Source: Bosea sp. PAMC 26642 (GTDB lineage: Bacteria; Pseudomonadota; Alphaproteobacteria; Rhizobiales; Beijerinckiaceae). From it: DNA of 64,000 nt. The translations under genes and the position numbers were made by a program. The notes beneath the pieces were generated by a model. It saw nothing but the letters and a program-made list of their open reading frames with translations, did not search any database and was not told the origin of the DNA. Position 1 is the stretch's first letter. The number at the start of each line of letters is the position of its first letter. Where the stretch lies: assembly GCF_001562255.1 (NCBI RefSeq), contig NZ_CP014301.1, forward strand, positions 3,866,001 to 3,930,000, in the 5' to 3' direction. Below, one piece after another: positions 45,905 to 54,248 of this stretch.

Positions 45905-46984
45905 TCAGCCCTTGCCCTTCCCTTTCGGCTTGGTCCGGTTCTGGTAGCTCGCATTGCCGAGCCCGGTTCCGATCGTCAGCACGGCCCAACGCTCGACATC
46001 CTGCATCTGTGGCATCTCGCTGAGACCCTGGATCACGGCATCGTTGTGCATCACGACCTGCGTCTCGTGCCCGCCGATCTCCGGCACCATCTCGCGGATG
46101 CTGTCGACAAGGTTGAAACGGCTGCTCTCCCAGTTGCCCGGCAGGTTCTGCGCACCGCGATCGATAGCGCCGTTGGGCTCGATCCACCCCGGACAGCCGA
46201 CCCCGATGAACGGCGCAACGCGCAGCCCTTCCTTTTCCGCCTGCCGGATCTGGGAGTTCAGCATCTTGCCAAGCCGCTTTATCGCGGCATCGCGGTTGAT
46301 CTCTTCCTCGGCGTGGCGCCAGAGTTCGGATTTCCAGACGCGCGCCTTGTCCAGGTCGGGCGCCTTGTCCTGTCGCAGCTCGACGATGCCGGCACGGATG
46401 TTGGAACCGCCGATATCGACCGCCACCAGGCTGTCATAGGCACCGAAGATCCATTTCGGTGCCAGATGCGCGCTGCCGACGAGTCCGGCCTCGTCCGGGT
46501 GATGGCGTACGGGCTTCAGGTCGATTTCAAGCCCTTCGGTGTGCAGGATGATGCCGGCCCGGCCGATCGCCAGCTCGCCGATCCGGCTGTCCCGGAAGCC
46601 GCCGCCGACGACGATCCGCTCGATCTTCGACCACGCCTTCTGCTTGGAAAATCGCCGGATGACGAAGGCCAGCGACTGCGCGAAGCGTTCGATCGCGCTC
46701 AGCACGAGCGCAGCCTCATGCGGTTCGCCCTCGGCCAGCAGTGCATCCAGCGCCTTCTTGCTGATCGCCGCGGTGTCGCCGTCGAGAGGGTCTTCGCCGC
46801 TCTTGCGAAGGTGCTGGCGCAGCGCATCGAGGTGATCGACGAAAGCGCCGCGGCTCGCCTTGTCGCCGATGAAACCATCCTGGTCGCGGATTTCGAGATT
46901 GTAGCTCGTGACGACGACCGATGGCAGTTCCGCTGCCCCGTGAGCCCCATGAGCACCTGTTGTCTTTGCCGCAACGGCCGCCAT
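45905..46984 (-). CDS. ROK-family (ASKHA) protein with apparent circular permutation
   Basis: 359 aa. ROK kinases normally begin with a DxGGT phosphate loop and end with a LDPExIVxGGG segment. Here the order is reversed: the ending-like ERFAQSLAFVIRR ... KIERIVVGGGF is at residues 100-130, while VAVDIGGSNIRAGIVEL is at 188-203. VGCPGWIEPNGAI, QNLPGNW, the catalytic-type HNDA and LTIGTGLGN follow, close to the C-terminus. The zinc motif CxCGxxGC is absent. ATG 46984 has GGAGG upstream. Sugar kinase or regulator activity is possible but untested; the tail is Lys/Gly-rich. Confidence 0.7.
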   Translation of the reverse strand: MAAVAAKTTGAHGAHGAAELPSVVVTSYNLEIRDQDGFIGDKASRGAFVDHLDALRQHLRKSGEDPLDGDTAAISKKALDALLAEGEPHEAALVLSAIERFAQSLAFVIRRFSKQKAWSKIERIVVGGGFRDSRIGELAIGRAGIILHTEGLEIDLKPVRHHPDEAGLVGSAHLAPKWIFGAYDSLVAVDIGGSNIRAGIVELRQDKAPDLDKARVWKSELWRHAEEEINRDAAIKRLGKMLNSQIRQAEKEGLRVAPFIGVGCPGWIEPNGAIDRGAQNLPGNWESSRFNLVDSIREMVPEIGGHETQVVMHNDAVIQGLSEMPQMQDVERWAVLTIGTGLGNASYQNRTKPKGKGKG

Positions 46985-47218
46985 CGCGATCCTCCCTGCT
47001 GTCCTGTCCGAGCAACCCGCCGACCGCCGCCGGGGTTCCCTGTGCGACGCCGTGGCATGGGCGACATCGCCTGATGCATGGGCCGTCTGCGCTGGTCGCA
47101 CCACGCCACGTCACGGCCCTGTTGACCTGTGGGGTGGATATCCGCTCCATGGCAAGCAGCCGGTCCAGCGCGCCGCTGAGGCGCACCGACAAATCGGACC
47201 GGGGCGGTGGGGGACTGC

Positions 47219-47698
47219 ATGTTGGAATTTCTGATCCGCGCGGTGGTCATCGGCGCCGGCGCGACCGCATTGCTCGATATCTGGGGGCAGGTGCTGAAAG
47301 CCACGATCGGCTGGCCCGCGACGAACTGGGCGATGCCGGGGCGCTGGCTGGCGCATCTTTTCCGCGGGCAGTTCGCCCATGACGACATCGGCAAGGCGGA
47401 GCCGGTGCCCAACGAACGCGCGATCGGCTGGGTCTTTCACTACGTGGTCGGCATTCTCTTCGCGGCGGTGCTGCTGGCGATTTGGGGCCTGGACTGGGCC
47501 CGCAACCCGACCTTCCTGCCGGCGCTGATCGTCGGCCTGGTCACGGTCGGCTGCGGCTGGTTCATCCTGGCGCCGGGCATGGGCGCCGGCATCGCCGCTT
47601 CGAAGAAACCCAATGCCAACCGCATCCGCCTGATGAACGTCATCGGGCACATCGTCTTCGCCATCGGGCTCTACGGCTCGGCGCTGCTCACCCGCTGA
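47219..47698 (+). CDS. DUF2938 family membrane protein
   Basis: 159 aa protein with about four membrane spans, of the DUF2938 family (function unknown). Typical segments are ATALLDIWGQVL, IGWVFHYVVGILFAAVLL and GIAASKKPNANRIRLMNVIGHIVFAIGLY. ATG 47219 follows GGGGGA. It lies 40 bp before an amidohydrolase gene and could be co-transcribed. Confidence 0.8.
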   Translation: MLEFLIRAVVIGAGATALLDIWGQVLKATIGWPATNWAMPGRWLAHLFRGQFAHDDIGKAEPVPNERAIGWVFHYVVGILFAAVLLAIWGLDWARNPTFLPALIVGLVTVGCGWFILAPGMGAGIAASKKPNANRIRLMNVIGHIVFAIGLYGSALLTR

Positions 47699-47737
47699 AC
47701 ACCGCGTCACCCACCACAGGATACCGAGAGACAAACC

Positions 47738-48973
47738 ATGGCCAGCACGCTTTTCACCCAAGCCCGCATCGTCGACGGAACGGCCGCCGAGCGCAGCGAT
47801 CCCGTCAGCGTGCTCGTCGAGGGCGGCACGATCAAGGAGGTCGGCAAGACCATCTCCTCAGCCAAGGCCAAGGTGATCGACCTCAAGGGCCGGACGCTGA
47901 TGCCCGGCCTGATCGACGCCCATGTCCATGTCGTCGCCGGCGTCGCCGATCTCGGCAAGAACGCCGTGCTGCCGGATTCGCTCGTCACGGCCCGCTCCTT
48001 CGTGATCATGCGCGACATGCTGATGCGCGGCTTCACCACCGTGCGCGACGTCGGCGGCGCCGATTTCGGCCTGAAGCAGGCGACCGAGGAAGGCCATTTC
48101 CCGACGCCGCGGCTCGTCATCTCCGGCAAGGCACTGAGCCAGACCGGCGGCCACGCCGATTTCCGCGGCCGCTATGACGATGCGACGACCCCGGTGACGC
48201 GTCACCGGCTCGGCGCGCTCGGCCGCATCTGCGATGGGCTCGATCAGGTTCGCCGCGCCGCCCGGGAGGAGATGAAGGGCGGCGCCGACTTCATCAAGAT
48301 CATGGCCAATGGCGGCTGCGCCTCGCCGACCGACCCGATCCATTTCCTCGGCTTCTCGGTGAGCGAGCTTGAGGCGATCGTCGAAGAGGCGAAGATGGCG
48401 GGAACCTACGTCTCCGCCCATGTCTACACCGACGACGCGATCCGCCGCTGCGTCGAGGCCGGCGTGCATTCGCTGGAGCATTGCAACCTGATCGGCCCCG
48501 ACACAGCCAAGCTCGCAGCATCCAGGGGCGCGGTCGCCGTGCCGACGCTCGTTACCTACGACAAGCTCGTCAGCGACGGCCCCAAGCTCGGCTTCCCGCC
48601 GGACTCGGTCGCCAAGGTCGACGTCGTCCGCTCGGCCGGGATGGAGTCGCTGGCAATCATGAAGAAGGCCGGGCTGACCATGGCCTATGGCAGCGACCTG
48701 CTCGGCGAGATGCACCGCTACCAGTCCGAGGAGTTCGTCATCCGCGGCCGCGCTTTGCCGGCCCATGAGGTCATCGCCTCGGCCACCCATATCGCCGCCA
48801 AGCTGCTGAAGCTCGAAGGCAGGATCGGCACGATCGCGCCCGGCGCCCATGCCGACCTGATCGTCGTCGATGGCGACCCGCTGAAGGATCTCTCGCTACT
48901 GACCCGGCAGGGCCGGCACATGCCGCTGATCATGAAGGGCGGCGCCTTCATGAAGCGCGCTAGCTTGAGCTGA
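47738..48973 (+). CDS. Metal-dependent amidohydrolase
   Basis: 411 aa amidohydrolase-superfamily enzyme of the prolidase/imidazolonepropionase-like group. Metal ligands: GLIDAHVHV (HxH), Lys or nearby in FIKIMANGG, His in VSAHVYTDDAI and in GVHSLEHCN, Asp in YGSDLLG. The conserved C-terminal IAPGAHADLIVVDGDPLKDL closes the barrel's beta-sandwich. Likely substrates are peptides or cyclic amides; not identifiable here. Confidence 0.85.
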   Translation: MASTLFTQARIVDGTAAERSDPVSVLVEGGTIKEVGKTISSAKAKVIDLKGRTLMPGLIDAHVHVVAGVADLGKNAVLPDSLVTARSFVIMRDMLMRGFTTVRDVGGADFGLKQATEEGHFPTPRLVISGKALSQTGGHADFRGRYDDATTPVTRHRLGALGRICDGLDQVRRAAREEMKGGADFIKIMANGGCASPTDPIHFLGFSVSELEAIVEEAKMAGTYVSAHVYTDDAIRRCVEAGVHSLEHCNLIGPDTAKLAASRGAVAVPTLVTYDKLVSDGPKLGFPPDSVAKVDVVRSAGMESLAIMKKAGLTMAYGSDLLGEMHRYQSEEFVIRGRALPAHEVIASATHIAAKLLKLEGRIGTIAPGAHADLIVVDGDPLKDLSLLTRQGRHMPLIMKGGAFMKRASLS

Positions 48974-49022
48974 GCGGAAACGACGCTCGAACCGGAGCCG
49001 GGCGAGGTTCCATCGTCCAACT

Positions 49023-49049
49023 GAAAACGCCGGCCCTTCGGGGCCGGCG
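49023..49049 (-). terminator. Rho-independent terminator of bfr
   Basis: Perfect 9-bp stem CGCCGGCCC / GGGCCGGCG with a UUCG-type loop, followed on the minus strand by TTTT. It ends the bfr transcript and also lies 50 bp after the convergent amidohydrolase gene. Confidence 0.8.
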
Positions 49050-49076
49050 CGATAGGACCTTATCGAAACGAAGGGC

Positions 49077-49562
49077 TCAGTGGCCCTCGTCGAGATGGCC
49101 GATATGCTTTTGGGTGTAGAGTTCGATGCCGATGCGGCCGATCAGTTCCAGCTGGGTCTCGAGGAAGTCGATATGGCCTTCCTCGTCCTTCATCAGCGCT
49201 TTGAACAGGTCCTCGGAGGGGTAGTCGCCGACCTCGCGGCAATAGCTGGCCGCTTCCTGGTAGAGCGAACGGGCCTCGATCTCGGCCTTGAGGTCGCATT
49301 CGATGACCTCCTTGACGTTTTCGCCGATCCGCAGCGCATCGAGCGTCTGCATGTTCGGGAAACCTTCGAGGAACAGGATCCGGTCGGTGAAGCGGTCGGC
49401 ATGGACCATCTCCTCGATCGATTCCTTGCGCCAGGTCTTCGCCATCTCCTTCAGACCCCAATTGTCGAGGATCCGGTAGTGCAGCCAGTACTGGCTGATG
49501 GCGGTGAGCTCCGAGCGAAGCCCCTTGTTGAGATATTCGATGACCTTCTTGTCACCCTTCAT
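49077..49562 (-). CDS. bfr: Bacterioferritin
   Basis: 161 aa subunit of the 24-mer iron store. Ferroxidase ligands are in place: E18 (LRSELTAISQ), E51 and H54 (ESIEEMVHADR), with Glu and His again in DEEGHIDFLE. The heme-ligand methionine is M52. Preceded by a palindromic Irr-type box and an independent promoter region, and followed by a strong terminator. Bfd and Irr are encoded immediately upstream. Confidence 0.96.
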   Translation of the reverse strand: MKGDKKVIEYLNKGLRSELTAISQYWLHYRILDNWGLKEMAKTWRKESIEEMVHADRFTDRILFLEGFPNMQTLDALRIGENVKEVIECDLKAEIEARSLYQEAASYCREVGDYPSEDLFKALMKDEEGHIDFLETQLELIGRIGIELYTQKHIGHLDEGH

Positions 49563-49573
49563 GGCGGCGCCCT

Positions 49574-49606
49574 TGCTCTACATTAGAATGATCCTAATGT
49601 AGAGCA
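49574..49606. promoter_or_regulatory. Palindromic Irr-type box upstream of bfr
   Basis: Perfect 13-bp arms TGCTCTACATTAG and CTAATGTAGAGCA around 7 bases. The centre, ATTAGAA-N3-TCCTAAT (49582-49598), matches 11 of 14 positions of the Irr consensus. It lies only 20 bp from the bfr start codon, a position suited to repression when iron is low. Confidence 0.7.
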
Positions 49607-49708
49607 GGCCGCCCTGGAAAGGAAGCGGCAAGTAGCACCCAGCCATGATTATTTTAGGAACCGTCCGTCAGGCGGCGGCGCGGTCGCTGTTGGCGGCGAC
49701 ACCGTCCA

Positions 49709-49954
49709 TCATCTGGCCGACGGAAACATGTACGGCACATTCGATGTCACGGCTGGCGCATGATCGCACTGGCTGGCGCAGGCGGCCCGGGCTTCGGCAA
49801 GGATGCTGCGCACGACCCGCGCGCAACGCCCGCAATTCGGGCTGCAGCCGAGACAGTCATAGGCCTGTCCGGCCGTCGCCGGGCCGCTGCCATCGGGAGC
49901 GATCATGCCCTTGATCTGCCGGCAGGAGATGACGTTGCAGGAGCAGACGATCAC
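49709..49954 (-). CDS. bfd: Bacterioferritin-associated ferredoxin (BFD-like [2Fe-2S])
   Basis: 81 aa. Cluster ligands MIVCSCNVIS (CxC) and the later C..C pattern in LGCSPNCGRCARVV match Bfd, which reduces and mobilises iron from bacterioferritin. It has a ~20-residue C-terminal extension beyond usual Bfd (~60-70 aa). GTG 49954 overlaps the irr stop by 4 bp (GTGA), coupling its translation to irr. Confidence 0.88.
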   Translation of the reverse strand: MIVCSCNVISCRQIKGMIAPDGSGPATAGQAYDCLGCSPNCGRCARVVRSILAEARAACASQCDHAPAVTSNVPYMFPSAR

Positions 49955-50484
49955 GCGTGATGCCCCCCGGCCACGCGCATCTCGGTTTCCTGGCCATCGG
50001 CGCGGCGCAGCCTCACGATCACCTCGACCGAGGAGATCGTCATGCCTTCGGGAGCCTCGGGCAGGCCCGCGACCTGGATCGTCGAGCCGGGAATATCGAT
50101 GACCGTCTCGTCTTCCTCATTGTAGAAATGATGATGCTCGGAGACGTTGGTGTCGAAGAAGGTCTTCGGTCCCGAGACGGAGACCTGGCGCAGCAGCCCG
50201 GCTTCCGAAAACTGGCGCAGCGTATTGTAGACGGTCGCCAGCGAAAGCGGTTCGCGGGCGCGGATCGCCTCCTCATAGAGCATCTCGGCGCTGACGTGAC
50301 GGTCGCCCTTGGCGAAAAGCAGCCAGCCGAGCGCCATGCGCTGGCGGGTCGGCCGCAGGCCGGCGGTGCGCAGCCGGGCCTTGACGGCGCTGATCGGGCA
50401 GGAGGCCGGAGTTTTCTGCGGCCACGGAATATGATCCGCGGCGATGCGGGCCTGGCCGAATTCCTTGACGGACGAAACGCTCAT
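49951..50484 (-). CDS. irr: Iron response regulator Irr (Fur family)
   Basis: 177 aa Fur-family repressor that is controlled by heme in Hyphomicrobiales. It has TAGLRPTRQRMALGWLLF, SLATVYNTLRQFSEAGLLR (DNA-binding winged helix) and the triple-His heme/metal motif SEHHHFYNEEDE. A Cys-Pro pair (PASCPISAV) near the N-terminus resembles a heme regulatory motif. ATG 50484. Its own promoter carries an excellent Irr box, implying autoregulation. Confidence 0.93.
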   Translation of the reverse strand: MSVSSVKEFGQARIAADHIPWPQKTPASCPISAVKARLRTAGLRPTRQRMALGWLLFAKGDRHVSAEMLYEEAIRAREPLSLATVYNTLRQFSEAGLLRQVSVSGPKTFFDTNVSEHHHFYNEEDETVIDIPGSTIQVAGLPEAPEGMTISSVEVIVRLRRADGQETEMRVAGGHHA

Positions 50485-50520
50485 CAACAACGCCTTCCAA
50501 CATGCCGGCTGTCCGGCCAC

Positions 50521-50545
50521 GTAGTTTAGAAAACATCTAAACTAC
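50521..50545. promoter_or_regulatory. Palindromic Irr box at the irr promoter
   Basis: Perfect 10-bp arms GTAGTTTAGA / TCTAAACTAC around 5 bases. The core TTTAGAA-N3-ATCTAAA matches 13 of 14 Irr consensus positions. It lies 37 bp upstream of the irr start. Confidence 0.8.
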
Positions 50546-50643
50546 TGATATTGTTGTTATATTTGTCGGACCGGACGGTGAATGTCAATCGTGCGGGGTG
50601 CGGCAAGAGGTCGTCATGGCCAGTTGGACCATCTCGACAGGTC

Positions 50644-52218
50644 TCAATGTCCCGCACCGGCGGGTGCCGCCGCCGGCGGCTTTCTCATGAAGAGGGCCAG
50701 CAGGACGAGGCTGGCGAAGATAAAGGTCAGGCCGAGGAACACGTCTCCGAAAGCCATGATCAGCGCCTGCTTGTGGGCGCGCTGGTTGATCACGGCGAGC
50801 GCCATCTCCTGCGCCGCGTCGCCATAATCCAGGAAGCGCTGCGCGGTGCTGGCAATCGCCTCCTCCGCCACCTGCCGGCCGGCGGCGACCATCTCGTGCA
50901 ACCTTGTGATGTGAAGGTCGGTACGCGTGTTCAGCATCGTGTTGATCAGCGCGAGCCCGACCGCGCCGCCGAGATTGCGTGTCAGGTTGTAGAGGCCCGA
51001 CGCGTTCTTGAGCTGGCTGGGCGGCAGCGTGCCGAGCGCGAGGTTGTTGATCGGCACCATGCACAGCATCAGCGAGACGCCACGCAGGATCTGCGGGACT
51101 AGCAATTCGTGGAAATCCCAGTCGGCCGTGATGAAATGCGCCAGATAGGTGCCCAACGCGAAGCCGCCGAAGCCGATCATCATCATGAAGCGCGGGTCGA
51201 GCTTCTGCGAGAGTTTGCCCGCGATCGGCGCGGTCAGGAACATGCACAGGCCGGTGATGAACATGGTCTCGCCGATCTGCAGCGCGTCATAGCCGCGGAT
51301 GCGTCCGAGATAGACCGGATAGAGATAGGTCAGTGCGTAGAGCCCGATGCCCATGCAGAACGAGAACAGCGAGCCGAAGGCGAAGTTGCGGTTGGTGAAG
51401 GCATAGAGATCGACCAGGGGGTCGTCGCGCGTCAGCGCCCGCCAGAAGAACAGCGCCGCGCCTGCGATCATGACGAAGGAGAAGAACACGATCTCGTGGC
51501 TCTCGAACCAGTCGAGCCGGGTGCCTTCTTCCAGCACATATTCGAGGCTGCCGAGGAAGGCGGCCATGCTGGCGAGCCCCCACCAGTCGAAGCGCTTGAG
51601 CAGGCCCGGCTGCGGCTTGTCGAAATCGATCAGCGTCCAGGCCGCGATCGAGACGCAGATGCCAGGCACGACATTGACCAGGAAGAGCCAGTGCCAGGAA
51701 AAGGCGCTGCTGAGATAGCCGCCGACCGTGGGTCCGATCGTCGGCGCCAGCGTCGCCACCAGCCCGATGATCGGCGAGACGATCGGCCGCTTCGACGGCG
51801 GGAAGATGGTGAAGGCGGCCGCGAACACGCCTGGAATCATGCCGCCGCCGATGAAGCCCTGCACGGCGCGCCACAGGATCATCTCGTTGATCGAGGACGA
51901 CATGGCGCAGAGCACGCTGGCGACGGTGAAGCCCGCAGCCGCGATCGAGAAGAAGACGCGGGTCGACAGCGCCCGGCTCAGATAGCCCGACAGCGGGATC
52001 ATGATCACTTCCGCGATCAGATAGGCCGTCTGCACCCAGGCGATCTCGTCGGACGAGGCCGACAGGCCGGCCTGGATTTCGGCGAGCGAAGCCGAGACGA
52101 TCTGGATGTCGAGGATCGCCATGAACATGCCGAAGACCATCGCGATGAAGGCGAAGATCCGGCGTCTGGGAATGGCGTCTTCGGCCGGCGAGGCGCCGGA
52201 CAGGGTCGCGGTGGCCAT
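50644..52218 (-). CDS. emrB: EmrB/QacA-type MFS drug efflux transporter (DHA2, 14 TM)
   Basis: 524 aa inner-membrane drug:proton antiporter. Motifs include the DHA2 opening FGMFMAILDIQIVSASLAEI, IAWVQTAYLIAEVIMIPLSGYLSR (motif A region), RAVQGFIGGGMIPG and APTIGPTVGGYL (motif C). About 14 spans. ATG 52218. It follows an EmrA-like adaptor by 13 bp, so the two form a tripartite pump with an outer-membrane channel encoded elsewhere. Confidence 0.9.
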   Translation of the reverse strand: MATATLSGASPAEDAIPRRRIFAFIAMVFGMFMAILDIQIVSASLAEIQAGLSASSDEIAWVQTAYLIAEVIMIPLSGYLSRALSTRVFFSIAAAGFTVASVLCAMSSSINEMILWRAVQGFIGGGMIPGVFAAAFTIFPPSKRPIVSPIIGLVATLAPTIGPTVGGYLSSAFSWHWLFLVNVVPGICVSIAAWTLIDFDKPQPGLLKRFDWWGLASMAAFLGSLEYVLEEGTRLDWFESHEIVFFSFVMIAGAALFFWRALTRDDPLVDLYAFTNRNFAFGSLFSFCMGIGLYALTYLYPVYLGRIRGYDALQIGETMFITGLCMFLTAPIAGKLSQKLDPRFMMMIGFGGFALGTYLAHFITADWDFHELLVPQILRGVSLMLCMVPINNLALGTLPPSQLKNASGLYNLTRNLGGAVGLALINTMLNTRTDLHITRLHEMVAAGRQVAEEAIASTAQRFLDYGDAAQEMALAVINQRAHKQALIMAFGDVFLGLTFIFASLVLLALFMRKPPAAAPAGAGH

Positions 52219-52231
52219 GGCGGCCCGCCTT

Positions 52232-53425
52232 TCAGCGCTGCTCGGCCGGCCGCGGGTCGATCTTGACCACGACGGACATTCCCGGCCGCAGCACATGCCG
52301 GCCGGCCGACTGCGGCGCGATGGCGATGCGCACCGGCACGCGCTGGACGATCTTGGTGAAGTTGCCGGTCGCATTGTCGGGCGGCAGCAAGGTGAAGACC
52401 GAACCGGTACCGCCGGCGATGCCGCTGACCGTACCCTCGAAGACCTGGCCCGGAAGGGCGTCGACCGTGATCGATGCCTTGTCGCCGATCTTCAGCGGCC
52501 CGATCTGCGTCTCCTTGAAGTTGGCGTCGACATAGACCTTGTCGAGCGGGACGATCGACATCAGCCGCTTTCCAGCGCTGACAAGGTCGCCCAGCTGGAC
52601 GTTGGTGTTGGCGACAAGCCCGTCGATCGGCGCATAGACGCGGGTGAAGGAAAGGTCGCGAAGAGCCTTGTCCTCGGCGACCTTGAGCTCGTCGCCCTGG
52701 CGGGCAGCCTCGACCCGCTGGGCCTTCAGCACCTCGACATTCGACTGGGCCGCGGCGACGCCCGCATTGGCGCTGGCCAGGGCGGCACTGGCGCGGTCAC
52801 GCGCGGCAGTGGCGGCGTCGAGCGTCGCCTGCGAGCCATAGGATTTGGCGGCGAGGCTCTTGGCGCGGTCGAAATCGGCCAGAGTGCGGGTCACGTCGGC
52901 CTGGGCGGAGGTCGCCTGAGCCTGCGCCTGAAGCGCGCTGGCGCGGCCCGCCTCGATCTGGCTGTCGATGCGCCCGAGCGTGGCCGTCGACGTCGCGCTC
53001 TTGGCCCTGGCGCTTTCCAGCGCGATGCGCTGGTCGCCATCATCGAGCGCAACCAGCGGCTGCCCGACCCTGACCTCCTGGTTCTGAAACGCCGTCACAG
53101 CCGTGACGTTGGCAGCGAGTTTTGCCGAGATCGTCGCCATTTCGGCGCCGACATAGGCGTCATCGGTCGAGACGATGAAGCGCCCCGTCGTCCACCAGCC
53201 AACGCCATACCAGAGCCCGATACCGACAGCGGCGGTCGCGAGCAGCACCAACCCGCCGCGCTTCATGCGGCTGCGTTTTGCCGTCCTGGCCGCATCGGCG
53301 TCCGCAGCCTGTCGCGCGCCGGCATCCTGCTCCGGACGGGCTCGCGCCGCTGGCGCGGCATCGAGGGCGGGATCGACCAGCCTCAGCCGGTCGCGGCGCT
53401 TGTCGGTGATGATCTCGGCAGACAT
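52232..53425 (-). CDS. emrA: HlyD/EmrA-type membrane fusion protein
   Basis: 397 aa periplasmic adaptor. A cytosolic N-terminus and one span (GGLVLLATAAVGIGLWYGVGWW) precede the EmrA hallmark VSTDDAYVGAEMATIS. Then come a long alpha-helical hairpin rich in Ala/Gln (residues ~120-235), lipoyl and beta-barrel segments (VYAPIDGLVANTNVQLGDLV). Under control of the divergent TetR gene; two operators lie in the shared promoter region. Confidence 0.9.
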   Translation of the reverse strand: MSAEIITDKRRDRLRLVDPALDAAPAARARPEQDAGARQAADADAARTAKRSRMKRGGLVLLATAAVGIGLWYGVGWWTTGRFIVSTDDAYVGAEMATISAKLAANVTAVTAFQNQEVRVGQPLVALDDGDQRIALESARAKSATSTATLGRIDSQIEAGRASALQAQAQATSAQADVTRTLADFDRAKSLAAKSYGSQATLDAATAARDRASAALASANAGVAAAQSNVEVLKAQRVEAARQGDELKVAEDKALRDLSFTRVYAPIDGLVANTNVQLGDLVSAGKRLMSIVPLDKVYVDANFKETQIGPLKIGDKASITVDALPGQVFEGTVSGIAGGTGSVFTLLPPDNATGNFTKIVQRVPVRIAIAPQSAGRHVLRPGMSVVVKIDPRPAEQR

Positions 53426-53447
53426 AATCGGTCCTGACGATGCGAAT

Positions 53448-53465
53448 TCGAACTGATCGGTTCGA
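53448..53465. promoter_or_regulatory. TetR operator copy 1 (emrA-proximal)
   Basis: TCGAAC-N6-GTTCGA, identical half-sites and spacing to the second copy 61 bp away. It begins 23 bp upstream of the emrA start. Confidence 0.65.
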
Positions 53466-53508
53466 TTGCATTTGATTTAGCGCGAGAGATATCGCATATC
53501 AAGAGCAA

Positions 53509-53526
53509 TCGAACCAGCTGGTTCGA
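53509..53526. promoter_or_regulatory. TetR operator copy 2 (tetR-proximal)
   Basis: TCGAAC-N6-GTTCGA inside a perfect 22-bp palindrome (53507-53528), 40 bp upstream of the tetR start. Likely where the regulator represses itself. Confidence 0.7.
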
Positions 53527-53566
53527 TTCTTTTCGACACGGCCGGCCGGCAACCGGGCAAGGGACC

Positions 53567-54232
53567 ATGAGCGACATAGCTGAGCCAATTCTTAAGCCGC
53601 CCTCGCGCAATCGAAGGATCGCGGGCGGGGACCCCGACAAACGCCGCCAGATCCTCGACGGTGCGCTCGACGTCTTCATGGCACGCGGTTTCGACGCAGC
53701 CAGCATGAGCGACATCGCCACCGCGGCGAATGTTTCGAAGGGAACCCTCTATGTCTATTTCGAGGACAAGGAGCATCTCTTTGTCGCGCTGATCGAGCGG
53801 GAGCGCGAGATCCAGCGCATGGGCGCCTTCGAGGCGCTGAACGACGATCCCGACCTCGCCCATGCGCTGACCCGCTTCGGCGAGGGGCTGGTGCGGTTGC
53901 TGGTCAGCGATTTCGCCGTCAGCGCCCAGCGCATCGTGCTCGGTGTCGCCGAGCGCATGCCCGAACTGGGCCGGGAATTCTACGAGCGCGGCCCGATGCA
54001 GGGCACCCAGCGGCTGTCAGCCTATCTGCGGCGCAAGCGGCAGGAAGGGCTGTTGTCGATCGACGACCCCGACCTTGCGGCGGCACAGTTCCTCGATCTC
54101 TGCCAGTCGACCTTGGTGCGGCCGCGCCTGTTCAACGCCGACCGCTTTCCCCCGACGCAGCAGGATATCCGCCGCGTGGTGGCCTCGGCCGTCGCAATGT
54201 TTCTGGCGCGTTACGCGCCGGAGCGGCGATAG
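53567..54232 (+). CDS. TetR/AcrR family repressor of the efflux pair
   Basis: 221 aa. The HTH is DIATAANVSKGTLYVYFEDKEHLF after DKRRQILDGALDVFMARGFDAASM. The ligand-binding C-terminus resembles TetR_C (AefR-like) with FDLCQSTLVRPRLF-like features. Divergent from emrAB, with two identical palindromic sites between; it most likely represses both directions until a drug binds. Confidence 0.9.
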   Translation: MSDIAEPILKPPSRNRRIAGGDPDKRRQILDGALDVFMARGFDAASMSDIATAANVSKGTLYVYFEDKEHLFVALIEREREIQRMGAFEALNDDPDLAHALTRFGEGLVRLLVSDFAVSAQRIVLGVAERMPELGREFYERGPMQGTQRLSAYLRRKRQEGLLSIDDPDLAAAQFLDLCQSTLVRPRLFNADRFPPTQQDIRRVVASAVAMFLARYAPERR

Positions 54233-54248
54233 GCATCCGTCCCGGACC

